Below, in pieces: positions 10,436-21,888 of a DNA stretch of 64,000 nucleotides. The stretch comes from Monosiga brevicollis MX1 (taxonomy: Eukaryota > Opisthokonta > Choanoflagellata > Craspedida > Salpingoecidae). The position numbers were made by a program, and so were the translations under genes. The DNA is taken from assembly GCF_000002865.3 (NCBI RefSeq), contig NW_001865039.1:3315140-3379139 (forward strand), in the 5' to 3' direction. The notes below the pieces were generated by a model. It ran no database searches. It was not told the DNA's origin and saw only the letters and a list, made by a program, of their open reading frames with translations. Each line of letters opens with the position of its first letter. Position 1 is the first letter of the stretch.

Positions 10436-13400
10436 ATGCTTCCGGCAACAACAGCTCGTCGAGCGATGGCGCTGGTGACGGGGCTGCGACGACCACTGCT
10501 GGCGCGTGGCAGCGTGGTGGCTCCGATCCGCAGCTGGCGAGGCCTGCATGCCAGTGTCACCAAGGCCAGTGAGAACACTCCTGCCGCTGACCTCGAGCAT
10601 CGGGAGAGCCACACGTTTCAAGCCGAGACTTCCAAGCTTCTCAACATCGTGGCCTCCTCTCTCTACAGTGAACGTTCGTCTAGCTGAGCCCCTCTCTGGT
10701 CCCTGCAGCCCCTGAACTCGTATCAGCACCTGGCCCTAGGCGATGGGCGCGTTGCACACTTTGGGTGCATGCGGTTGTTTGATGCAGTCTGCTTAAAACA
10801 TAAGCAAAACACTTTGTTCGATGATGCGCCCCTCTCACCCTGCTTGGTCATCCATCCGACTCGTAGGTGAGGTCTTTGTCCGTGAGCTCATTAGCAATGC
10901 GTCAGATGCCTTGGAAAAGCTGCGTTATATCCAAGCCACTGGCCAGGATGTGAGTAGGCGCAACGCGCTCAACCCTGTGCCTCCAGCTAACATGACCCAC
11001 TGTGCACTCATCTGCCCTTGATCTGTGAACACAGGTGGCTTTTCCCGAGACCCCGCTGGAAATCACCATTGAAGCTGACCAAGAACGCAATACCCTCATC
11101 ATCTCGGTTGGTGACGCAAATTTCGATGCCAATGGAAGGCCCACCTCCTTCCACCCTGACCATAGCCTCGTTATCTCAATGACGGCGCTTCCTGCATTCA
11201 GGATACCGGTATTGGTATGAACCACGACGAGCTCGTCTCCAACTTGGGCACGATTGCTCGGTATGTGTGCTAGAATTTCTGAGAAACAGCTTGGTCCCCA
11301 CTTGGCTTCGTTGGCGCTAGATCCACGGAATCACACGCCAGCCATTGATGATGCCGTGCCTCGCGTGCTCGCCGCGTAGCTCGGGCAGCAAAGAGTTTAT
11401 GGAATCTTTGGCCGACGGCGCCCAGACCGGCGCCGCTGATGCGCGCGAAAAGATTATTGGACAGTTTGGTGTGGGTTTTTACTCTGGTCAGTGTTTGCAT
11501 GCTTGCGCAGTAACCGGCTGTATCGATCTCTGGGGAAACTCACACATCAGCTTGATTTAGGTTTCATGGTAGCGGAAAAAATGACCGTCTACACCCAAAG
11601 CCACGCTGCCACGGAAAAGGCTTGGCTGTGGGAGTCTGAGGGGTGCGTTCATCTGCGAGTCTGGTGCCCGTGCACCCTTGTGACAATATGCCTGGGCCCG
11701 TTCGGCGCTCACTTCTGTCATTACCATGTGTTTGTTGTGTACAAAGCTTGGGGAGCTACACGGTTGCCCCAGCCAGCCAAGTCGTGCGTGGCACACGCAT
11801 TGAGCTCAAGCTGCGCGATGATGCCCGTGAATTTGCCGATGCCGGCCGCATCAAGTGAGTATTTTGACGCGTAGGAGGGCTGTGCTTTTGCAGCAGAGAT
11901 TCACACCCGGATCGATGCTGGGAGACTCGAGCTCGGTCAAAATGGCGCGACCGCCCATACTTTTTGAGTGGTTGACGACCGGGCATACGTTCATTTGTGC
12001 GTGCAGGGATATCATCAAGAAATACTCCAACTTTGTCGGCTTTCCCGTCAAGGTTAACAATGAAGTTATCAACAGCATTCAGCCGCTTTGGACTCTTCCG
12101 GCCTCGTCTATCACCCCCGAGCAGCATGAAGGTCTGTCTGAAAAGCACCTTTACACACTTGTCTGCTCATTTGGGCCGTTGAGGCGATGAATCAACTCAC
12201 TGGTGCCCGTCTTGTTTTTCCCAATTAGAGTTTTATCGTTTCATTGGCAACAGCTACGATACTCCCCAATTTGTCATGCAGTACTCGGCCGATGCACCTC
12301 TGATGATTCGCAGCTTGCTCTACACCCCCACAAGCAACCCAGAAACTTTCCTTGGTCCCGGTCAGGTGCAGATGCAAATCTCCCTCTACTGCCGCAAGGT
12401 ATGCAGCAGCGCTTGTGTTATTACAAATGCCCCTGCGCAGGCCTTTGCATTCAAGGCTTGATTTTCTATTTTTCCTTTTTACTTACTCCGTATCCATCGC
12501 AATGACGGTGGCTGAAAATGGCCGCCCTTAAAGGTCTTGATCAGCAACGATTTGGAAAAAATGTTCCCGAGCTGGATGCGCTTTGTCAAGGGCGTGGTGG
12601 ACAGCGAAGACATTCCTCGTCAGTGGCACCGCCCTTCAAGAGTGGCTGCATGTTTATGGACCCTGACTCATCTCGCTCAATCCGTGTCACTTGACTTGTC
12701 ACACAGTCAACCTGTCTCGTGAGATGCTTCAAGATTCAGCCCTGATCCGCAAGATTGGCAATATCGTGGTGGGCCGTTACATCAAGCATTTGGAAAGCCA
12801 GATCAAGGAGGACCGAACCAAGTTTGAAGTCTTCTTTTCTGAATTCCGTAGGTTTTGTGTGGCTTGTCATCACTTCTTGGTCAGACATCTCCGTGTGCCC
12901 TTACCTCAACTGCAACTAACTTGGATTCGTGCACATGCGTAGACCGCTTTTTGATGGAGGGCATGATTACCGATTATGCTCACCAGGTAAGATGATTTTC
13001 ACGCCATGCGATGGCCCCACGCTTTGTCCCAGTTCTAATGATGCTATGAACTGCTTGCTTGACAATTGCAGAAAGGATTGTCTCGCCTCTTGATGGCGGA
13101 AACGAGCACGAAGCCAGCCGGGGCCATGAGCACCTTGTCTGAGTACATTGAGCGGATGCCGGAAGGTCAAAAGGAGATTTATTATGTCATTGCCAAGTCT
13201 CGTGAGGTACGCGTCTGGCATCTTTGGCATCTTTGGCATTTTTGGCACCTTTGGAGTTGCAAGTTGGCTTTCCAGCCGTCTTCTGCCGCACGTGTGGTCT
13301 CGACTGCAGTGCCACCGCTGGTTGTAGCGCATTTGCAAGCCTCACACCTCATTTTTCGACCTCCGTTGCTCTATTATTTATTGCCATGGCTACCCCCAGG

Positions 13401-14285
13401 CGGCCCTGGCCTCGCCTTACATGGAGATGATGAAGCACAAGGAGAGCGAGGTCCTCATTTTCACGGACCCGGTGTACGACCTTGTCCTGCGCCAACTCAA
13501 TGAGTTTGAGGGCAAGGAGATTCTCTCAGTTGAATCCTCCCGTGTCGAGTCAGAGTCGGAGGAGAGCAACGGCGAACTTTCTGAGACTGAAGCCGCTGCT
13601 TTCAAGGGTTGGCTCAAGATGACGATCGGCGACACTGCCGTGCGTGAGATCAAGGTAGGTCAACAATCCAGCCGGTACTCTGCTTGATGAAGGATGCCTC
13701 AATGCGACAAGCTCAAATGGCTCGCTCGTTCCTTGGTGGCCAATTTGTCAACCAGACATCGTCGCGCTTGGTGGATACGCCGGCCATCATCGTGGACCAT
13801 GACAGCGTGGCACTGCGCCAGTACGTGCATGACACTCTTGGTCGCGCGCTGGCTTGCACTTTGGGAAACTCTGTTTGTTTGCTTTTTCTTTTACTCACTT
13901 TTCTTCTATGCGATCTCATATTCGCGCTTTTGCAGGCTGCAGCAAATGCAGAACAGTGGCATGGGTTTGACGCTTCCGCCCCAGGTGCTTAGCATTAACC
14001 TCAAGCATGACGTAGTCAAGGGTATCCATGAGATGTATCAGAAGGACTCTGCGAGTGATATGGCCGCACTCGCGGCTCGTCAGCTATTTGTCAATGCGCA
14101 AATCGCCGCCGGTCTTGTCGACGATGCCAAGTGAGACTGGATGATGATTCTCCCCCTGATCAAGCGCCTTTTTGCACCGTTTCGTTTGTTTAACATGGCG
14201 TGTTTTGTTGCACAGGAATCTTCTTCCTCAACTCAGCCAGGTGCTGCAGGAGCTTTGCCGTGCAAATGGACAAGCCGCCCAGTAG
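10436..14285 (+). CDS. TRAP1: TRAP1-type mitochondrial Hsp90 chaperone
   Basis: ATP-dependent chaperone of the Hsp90 family. About 17 exons read in one consistent frame from ATG 10436 to TAG 14285, roughly 700 residues. The N-terminus is Arg- and Ser-rich without acidic residues (MLPATTARRAMALV), as expected for a mitochondrial presequence. An in-frame upstream ATG-like codon at 10403 is a GTG, so 10436 was preferred. The N-domain shows ETSKLLNIVASSLYSE, VFVRELISNASDALEKLR (the ATP-binding Glu and Asn), DTGIGMNHDEL and GQFGVGFYS. The middle domain shows RGTRIEL, YSNFVGFPV and RFVKGVVDSEDIPLNLSRE. The charged linker typical of cytosolic Hsp90 and a terminal MEEVD are absent; the protein ends in GQAAQ, which supports TRAP1 over cytosolic Hsp90. 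One intron near 13210 contains short TTTGGCA repeats. It lies between the two oxidase-regulator genes and is not obviously related to them. Confidence 0.93.
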
Positions 14286-15038
14286 TCGTGGCCCTTACTC
14301 ATTCAAGTCATGACCGTTGATTGATCCTTTCGTTCCGGAGCTGGCCATAACAAAAAATTGAGAGTGCAATGTGTTGATGTCTAAATTCAGGCAAATAGTG
14401 GAATGCAAATGCACAGCAATCATTATTGAGACATTTTATGATTTGAAACACTTGGATCAAAACATTGTGTTGTGTTCCTCTGCTTCTCTGATCTGGCTGG
14501 TATCACGATACCACCAAAGCGCACCTCACTTTGGAAAAGAAAAAAAAAAAAAAAAGAACCATCAACTGCCAAAAATTTTTGTCAAGAAGCAGCGCAGGAT
14601 ATATGTGAGCGTCAAATCCGCGCTCATCCACTTTGCCTCTACTCGCATGTGGTTCAAACAATCAAACTCTTGCAACTAAGTGGCCAGGAAGAGTCAGAAA
14701 GGAAGGAAGAAATTGAAAGAGAAAACGGTACACCAACACACTCCTTCTCGCAAATACGTTTTCAACATGAATTGACGAAACCAAAGACTGGAAAAATCCC
14801 GGTCAACGCCTATGGATGGTCGGGTTGTGCTTCTTTCGTCAAAGCGACATACGCGTAAGTGGCGTAAGGTCAGGAGAAAAGGCGCATTACCAGACAAACA
14901 AAAAAAAAGGAATTTGATCAGCTACCCCTTCCATCGTGATATCAGAGAAGGGCAAGACACGCGGTCTTGAACTCAAGAAATCTGGGGCCAGCCCAGCTCA
15001 AAGGCAGCTTGTGCAGTGACTATAGGTTTGCATCTCTT
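14286..15038. other. Intergenic between convergent TRAP1 and PX-SH3-DH genes
   Basis: 753 bases of AT-richer sequence with short A runs near 14538 and 14900. No gene was seen. Confidence 0.6.
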
Positions 15039-17373
15039 TTAGTGTGGAGCTGGCGCAGCCTTGCTTGGAGGAGGCGGGCCTGCAAGAGATCGTCCGCAAT
15101 CATGTTACAGCAGGGTCAATGAACAAGAGAAAGAGAGAGAGAGAGAGAAAAAAAAAAGTGAGCCAAGTTGAACGAAAATAGCATGAGCTCGCGAGAGAGC
15201 GGAGGAACGTACGAAGGCCGCCAGTAGGCTTGGCAGGAGGAGCAGGCTTGAGTCCTACTCGCACGGCCAAGCCTGCAGGCTTATTCGGCAGTTGAGGTTT
15301 TGTCCGTGGGGCTTGGTTGGTCTGCGGCTTGTTGGCACTGGGGGGCTGCAATGCTGGGCGCACCGGGGCGCTGCTCGGGGTCTCAGACTTAGTCTGGGCC
15401 GTAGAAGCGTGGTCTGAAGTCAAGTCACGGCCAACCTTGCGTAATGCAGGCATAACAAAGCCCGAAGACGGCGTCGGCGGAGAAGGCGAAGTCTCAGGTG
15501 GTGGTGGTCGGACACGATTCCCGCCCGATGCTGGAGGGGCGGGAGTGGAGCTGGGTGGTGGCGGCCGGGGTTGTGCACTAGCTCCGGGCGGCTTGCCTGC
15601 AGATGGGGGTCGTAAAGCGGGCGTGGAAGTCTGTACCGGCGGCTTTTTTGTTGGGGGGACTCGAGACTGAGCTGGGGGCGCGATGCCGGGTGCAAACTTG
15701 GCGCCTAGTGCCGAGGCAATTGAGGCTGCGTGCTTGTTGACATTGCTGGCCGGCGAGGCTGGCAGTTGTGGACCACTGTGGCCAGTCGCAGGGCTGTCGG
15801 TATCCCCGGCATTGGGAATGGATACGACCCGTGTGAAAGAGGCTTTGTCGGGTGTCGAGATGTTGGGACGCTCTGCAGAGGCTCCGCCAGTGTTCATGCT
15901 CTCGTTTGCCGATAGAGCAAGTTCTTCGGCTGATTGGGTCGCGCGCAACCAAGCAGAGGTGTGACAGAATGGTAAGATGTGGCGGTTTCTCAGATGGCAG
16001 GAAGAGCGTTCATAAGCCAGCACGGGAATTTGCAGTGGCAACCGTCAGTCCACGTACCGGCTCGAGCAGCGGCCTCCAAGGAAAGGTCGAGGCTTTTGCC
16101 AAGTTCTTTGATGAGAAGCGGGTACTTCAAAACACGCTGTTGATAGGGGAATCATCCCACCACACAATTTTGATGAGCAGGGGCACGACTCAACGGCAAA
16201 AAGATGGCATGATGCGTTTGAACAAACCTGAAAGGGGCGCATAAAGTAATTCAGGGTGGGTTTGTTGAGTTGGGGCATTTTGGCTTCAAACTGTACAAAG
16301 GCACGGTCCTCCAGTTTGTCTTGGTAAAGGGCCTGGGCCGCAGGCAGACCAGCGCAGTAGCGGCCGTAGCAACCACCAAAGCCGCCTAGGTGACGGGCTA
16401 GGATACCATCGAGTTCCGCAGGCGCAGCACCCTCCAAATCAGCCAGCAGCGGCTCATGAAGGGGATGTAATTCAGCCCAGTTTCCAAAAAATGTTTTGGC
16501 TTCGGGTAGTGTGACCACGGCCCGGAGGCGCACGAAAAAGTCATCGCGAACCGAGGCCAACATGGCGACAAAGTCGCGCTCCGTCATGAGGAGCTCCTCG
16601 AGAGGGTTTTTGGGTTTTGGTGCCTTGGGACCGGCCAGCTCGAGCATCGACGCTCGGGCCGGACCTTCATGGGCTTCGTCAATCAGCTCAAAGTAGTCCC
16701 TCCCGAGCAACCCTTCGCGGTTTTGATAGCGAACCTCAGCCCAACCATCCTCGTACTGTACTAAAACCTCGATAATGTCATCCACACGCACGGTCATCTC
16801 GTCCTGCTCCTGGGCAACGTAGTCCGCTACTACCCGAGCCAGCGGGCTTTGCTGTGACGGCGTTGATGAGGCGGAGGGGTGCGAGGCTCGCTTGGGACGC
16901 AAGGTGACGGTGCCACCGTTGCTACTGTTCGACAGGCCCAGGCTAACTTCGTCTGGGAAGACCAAAACATCTTCGGGGTTGGCCGCAAGGACGGCGCGTT
17001 GTTGATCGGCGCCTGTAGGGGTAATGAAGAATTTAAGCGTGGTGGCGATTTGACGATCGTCGAGGGCCAGGCGCACAAGGGTGTCCAGAAACGCCTTGAG
17101 CTTGGGCTGTCGATAGAGGGCAACTTCATGAACGCCGCTACGCTTCAAGTAAATCTTGCGTGTGAGACGAGGGATGGCTTCTGGGTTGGCCATGAGATTG
17201 AGAAGCGTCTCGCGCAGGGCGTCGAATTGGCTGTAGCGGCGCCAGACGCGAACGACCAAGCCCGAGGCATGTGTGACGACCACCTCATACACATAGTGCT
17301 TGTTGCGCCCGTTGTTGTCACGGCGCTTCTCTGCCGTGGGAATCTCACATAGAGATACCGGATCAACCTCCAT
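15039..17373 (-). CDS. PX-SH3-DH (RhoGEF) protein with proline-rich tail, p47phox-like organiser half
   Basis: Four phase-consistent exons (17373-16228, 16136-16058, 15929-15213, 15079-15039) give 660 residues. Residues about 25-118 are a PX domain (HYVYEVVV, WRRYSQF with the phosphoinositide-binding Arg, then a Pro-containing loop and KLKAFLDTLVRL). Residues about 178-232 are an SH3 (ARVVADYVAQEQDEM to GLLGRDYFEL), closest in feel to the first p47phox SH3. Residues about 258-405 are a DH domain: CR1 EELLMTERDFVAML and CR3 YFMRPFQRVLKYPLLIKEL, the hallmark RhoGEF helix, which is split by an intron after the Gln. No PH domain follows. The remaining 250 residues are Pro/Ser-rich and end RPPPPSKAAPAPH. 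The PX-SH3 order and spacing are those of p47phox, and DH domains load Rho-family GTPases with GTP. Inferred role: membrane recruitment plus local Rac activation for a NOX enzyme. The alternative is an unrelated RhoGEF with a membrane-targeting PX. Confidence 0.88.
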
Positions 17374-17774
17374 CGCACAGGCGCGAGAGACGCCAAGGCG
17401 TGCGTTGAACCGCCGCTCACCCGGCCAGCCCTGTGACGTTGGCGCCCCCGCGGCAAGGCCAGACCAGACGTCTCAAGTCACACTTGAAACGTACTCTCGA
17501 AGAGGGCCTCCCTCTTCGTCTTGCTACCATGAGAGGGAAGGCAACCAATGCCCGCTCACCGCCTTGTGATGGCACGGTTCTTGTTGCTCGTCCCAGATAA
17601 CGCTGGCAGCAAAGGCAAAATAAGCGCCAGGAGCTCTCTGTGGGGGCTTTCAAGCAAGAGGCAAACCAGACAGTCAGGCCAGATGAGCTCTGAGCCACTT
17701 GCTCGCCGCTCCCCGCGACGTCGCGAGGCTGCTCCAGCTGCAGTCGAGCCACACAGCGCAGAGCGCGCGACAGA

Positions 17775-17820
<46 letters not shown>

Positions 17821-18445
17821 GATGAGCTGTAAGAGAAAGTGAACCGAAAATCACACTTTGGTTCACTTGTTGAGCTTCTGTCAGGTTCTGTGCGCTTCTT
17901 GTATTGAATCTCTGTGTGATATCACTTTCAACACGCTTTCTCTGCTTTTGGCTTTTACTTTGCCTTATCCCTCACGTCCAGCATAGCCCTTGTCTCTGTC
18001 TTTGCACCTGCTGTGGGACGTATCTCTTGCGGTTTCCGGCAGTTTGCTTGTGTTGCTGCGCCGCTTGAGCTTGAGCTGCTGGCTCCTCGAAGTGGCCCTG
18101 AGGTCCAGCAAGATTTGCTCCGATCGCCAGGCTACCGACTCCTTTTAAACTCGAACTCGGAACTTGACGGATCGTTAGGACGCCGCCATTGCTGGGCGTG
18201 TAGCTGGACAAGCGCCCTTTCCAGCAAGTTTACCAGCAGCGGGTAAGCAGGCTAGATCGAGAAAAAAAAAGTGCTTGGCGTGGCGGGGGTCCACGTCACT
18301 GAAGCACAGGTGTGCAGGGAGAAAGAGGGGGGAGAAAGAACAGGGCCAGCAGTCTTTGGCATGGCACTTACGCACCGCTGTCAAGATAGGAGCTGTTGCC
18401 GATTCAGGAGGCTTTTGCTTTTTCGCTCGTGGTGCCACTGTGCGC
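17374..18445. promoter_or_regulatory. Divergent region between PX-SH3-DH and membrane protein genes
   Basis: 1072 bases with a (GA)n run at 17779-17812. It is head-to-head by my gene models. The part 18138-18440 has a protein-like reading on the minus strand without an ATG, reported separately as uncertain. Confidence 0.35.
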
Positions 18446-19822
18446 CATGGCTTCACATGGCCGCCGCGATCAGCTGTCGCACACGGGCGACCGGACCGCG
18501 ACCGAGGTCGTTGTGGCGCTGATCAAAAAGCCCGTAAGTAGAACAGTGTTTGGCTTGGCAGTTTGCCGCTCATCACGGCTCCAGCTGTGCTCTGCATTCA
18601 TGACTGCCTCGCTGTCAACAATACTGGCGGACTGCATAGGCTGTTGCAACTGGTCTATCGCTATGGCTTCTAGGCTTGTACTTTTGCCTGTTTGCAGCCG
18701 CACCAGTTACCATCACCCCAGAAATGGAACGGAACTTCTTCAACGAGCTTGATGCAGCCCAGCGTATCCCGGGGTAGGTGCCTATTCTCAGCGCTTTGCT
18801 ATGGTGGCGCTGTCACCACAGTGGCTGCCTCCATGGACGCCTCACTTGATCACTCGTCTCGTCTTGCATCTGTCTGATAGCCTAGCCAAAGCTGAAGCAG
18901 ATCTCAGCGCCATTGAAGCTGAGATGGATGCCTACAAAGTCTGGTTCTGGCGCTTTCGACCCGAGTATCGGGCTCGCGTCGAAGCCTTGCAGCCCGAATA
19001 CGATCAAAGTGGGATGGCGCCCCGTTGAGTTGCTTCTGGCGTTCCCTGCCATGCTACCCACACTTTGGGCTCATGACGGTGATTGCCTATTGCTAGTTTA
19101 TGCCACATATTCCGAGCTTGACACTCAGCGACGTCAACAAATAGCTGATGCGCAGGGCAAGCTGGGCGTCTGGTCCGAATTTGCCGTCATGGATGTGCGC
19201 CAGCGTTTCTGGGACCTGATGGGCGTACGTCGGGCAAACACCGTTCCTTTTAACCTGAAAGAGCGGATCTCTCTGCTGACTGCGCCTTCTCGTTTTTTTG
19301 TTTTCCCTCATTTTAATCTATTCTTTTTCCATGCGCAGATGTCCAAGGATTCAGCCAAACGCAGTACCTTTTACGGGGCTCTTTTTAGCATTGGGCGTCG
19401 TGATGAGGTAACGCTCGTCTTGAAGCAGGCTCGTGCAGTCTCTACTTTTTTTCTTCGTCTCATCAACCACTTTGTGGGGGCATCCTTCTGCATGTGCCTA
19501 GGACTTGGTGTCTTTTTTGCTACGCATGTTTATTGACTTTATCATTTCGTGGATCATGGCTTTGGTGATGGCCACCATATTCTTCGTGGGCGTTGTCATC
19601 GACGTGATCATTGCATATCAAGCATCTTTTCTCTCCGCCATCGCCTTCTTTGCCGTGGCCATGTTGGGTGCCGCAGCCATGGTAGCCACGTTCATCTTTC
19701 TGTTGGCCTCACCCGTCATTGTGCCTCTGACAATTGCCACGGTCTGGCCGGAACGCCTGCGGGGCTTCACACGCACTGCACCTTCATATTTGCATGAGCC
19801 CCGACGGCCGCACCAGGATTAG
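18446..19822 (+). CDS. Multi-pass membrane protein, function unknown
   Basis: Six exons, read from ATG 18446 to TAG 19822. The soluble N-terminal half contains PEMERNFFNELDAAQRIPG, a helical stretch KAEADLSAIEAEMDAYKVW, and SELDTQRRQQIADAQ followed by GVWSEFAVMDVRQRFWDLM. The C-terminal exon holds three to four hydrophobic helices (FIISWIMALVMATIFFVGVV, SFLSAIAFFAVAMLGAAAMV, ATFIFLLASPVIVPLTIATV) and a short basic, Pro-rich tail. I recall unnamed membrane proteins of similar layout in other eukaryotes (a WSEF/FWD block, then RDE, then the helices), but cannot name the family. The first donor is uncertain: codon phase into exon 2 only works with the GTAGAA site at 18538, four bases beyond the better-looking GTAAGT. 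It is convergent with the FRA10AC1-like gene, with the stops only 306 bases apart. Confidence 0.65.
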
Positions 19823-20128
19823 ACCTGGAATTGATATCGGGTACGGTCTGCGACAAGGTTTCATATCGGTCTTCACTAAATTGGGCAAACCGGATCTTAA
19901 ATCATGATCAAGAATTGGAGTTTGTGGCTCAGCCACGACTGGAGCGAGAGAGTAAGAGAGTTGAGTTGAGGGGGTTGAGGTTTGCCAGACAAGAAAACTA
20001 GACAAAGGGGGCAGATGAAGCAGATGAGGTCAGCCATCACGGATGGCGCTTCCTGCATGTGCCTTGGGAACAAAAGCAACGAATCGCCCGCGACAGCGCA
20101 GCTGTTGAGTATGCTCTTGGCAGATGAT
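19823..20128. other. Short convergent intergenic region
   Basis: 306 bases shared by the 3' ends of the membrane protein and FRA10AC1-like genes. Polyadenylation signals of both must lie here or inside the neighbouring gene. AATAAA was not evident. Confidence 0.5.
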
Positions 20129-21423
20129 TCATGACAAAAGCGATTCTATCAAGGCATCGTCGTTCACGCGGTCAACGCCATCCAAAGATGCGCTTCTTTG
20201 GGTCTGCTGCGTGTCTGATGCCTTCTGGACTGCGCTAGGATTGGCCCGAGCACATCGTGCAAGCCTATGGGGCAGGTTGACCGGCGTGGGTGCCAAGGAT
20301 CCAACTACAAGAAGTTGGCAACAGTCAGGACAAAGGAGGCGCGTGTGCTGCGCGATGTGGCCTTACCGCTTGGCGCACTTGTGGCAGACACGAAGCTTAA
20401 CAAGTGCTCGGCGCTGTTCCCCTCGCTCTTTGTAGCTGAACGGGACGCGCCAGGTCTCAAGGGCCTCGCGCCGTACGCACTGCAGATTGCCACAAACAAA
20501 TTGGCCTGCCAGACAACCACCAAAGACCATCGCGTTAATCATGAGCACGGCAGCCGGGCGTAGTGCACCGACATGCTTCACTCACCTTTCCCTTCAAAAA
20601 CCTCACTCTCCACGCGCCAACGGAGACCCAACAGCCCTTCGCGGTAGCGACTCATGTCGGCCAGGCAATACTCCTTGAAAAGCTTGTCATGATAGCGCTT
20701 GGCAAGGTTGGCCTGCCAAGTCTGTAGTGCGCGATCCTGCGGTTCCCAGATGAAGCGGTGTTCCTCTCGAATCACGTCAAAGTCATTGCGACGCTCTGGC
20801 TGTTGGCTACGCAGATACTCGTCCTTATCGCCGTAAAAGTAGACAAAGTCTTCTAGAAAGCGCTGGTGTCGTTCATAGGCTGTCATGCCTGAGGAACACA
20901 TCAAGCGATGGAGGTTTTAGTATGCAATGGACTGGCTCACCATCCGACGATTTTGGCGCAGAACGTACCGGCTAGCACGGTCTGCGCGTAACGAATACGC
21001 TCATGGCGATCATACTCCTCGGCAAAAGTGCGCTTGGTGACTACCGGCTGCGAGATTGTGCCCCTGCTGCTAGACTGCCAAGCCCGGTCGACCACCGGAA
21101 AGTGAAGATGATAGGCTGAGTGGCGACCGCAGGGTGTTGATCACCGGCCATGGTGCTGGCAAACGGGGCCTGTCATCCTGGCAGCGATTCGAACCTGATT
21201 CTCGGCTACGCGGCGCGTCGTATGCATGGGCACATCTGAGCCATATTTGGGCTTTTTCGGCTTGGCCTCCAACTCCGACTCATAGCCTGGCACGAAATAA
21301 ACATCATGAGTTCACCGGGAAAACACTTATCAAACTGCGCAGCTAAGGTGTCGAAGCAAACTTGAACTCACCGCCAGCCAAGTAGTCATCCACCAAATCG
21401 ACTGGCGGGGCCGAGCCGGCCAT
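20129..21423 (-). CDS. FRA10AC1: FRA10AC1-like nuclear protein
   Basis: Six exons from ATG 21423 (MAGSAPPVDLVDDYL) to TGA 20129. The conserved core matches FRA10AC1 closely: MTAYERHQRFLEDFVYFYG, then FDVIREEHRFIWEP, then KRYHDKLFKEYCLADMSRYR, then LRWRVESEV, GQFVCGNLQCVRREALETW and a second Cys pair in ALVKLRVCHKCAKRL. The two Cys pairs suggest a zinc ribbon. Between start and core is EEYDRHERIRYAQ. The last exon, reached from donor GTAAGG after CAKR, ends LIESLLS, replacing the long Lys-rich tail of the human protein. FRA10AC1 is reported to be nuclear and linked to spliceosomes; that function is taken from the family. Exon junctions all keep phase. Upstream of the ATG lies a 25-base poly-A run. 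Confidence 0.9.
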
Positions 21424-21888
21424 GGCTGCCGCCACAAAACAAGAGTTGTTTGAGACCCAAAAGTTCACAACAACAACAACATTTAAAAAAAAAAAAAAAA
21501 AAAAAAAATGCGCAAAAAAAAACACAAAAAAAAGAGAGAAAAAAAAAGAAGAAAGACTTAGTGATGTCCGAGCACTATTTCAGTTGTTTCGTTTGATGCG
21601 GGGCTTGCGTGCGACTGCATAAGGAGTGAGGAGTGGGCCCGAGTGCATGACCAAAGGCCAGCGATAGTCATATCGTAAGAAGTCTGGAAATAGCCTAGTT
21701 TGATGCCCGCTGCCCCACCCTGGAGCTGGTCATTCAGGGGTGATCGGTCGCTTTTGACTGACACTTCAAAAACCGTTTAAAGACTGAGCGCCTTTCAATT
21801 CCGAAGAGTTTGGTAGGTGTCCATCAGAGCGGGCACATTTGCACAAGGACACAACCACCTCGACGGATGCTAGACTGACTGGCCTGAC
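21424..21888. other. Intergenic with poly-A run
   Basis: 465 bases upstream of the FRA10AC1-like ATG. It contains a run of about 24 A (21485-21508) and a further A-rich stretch to 21550. No gene was seen. Confidence 0.55.
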
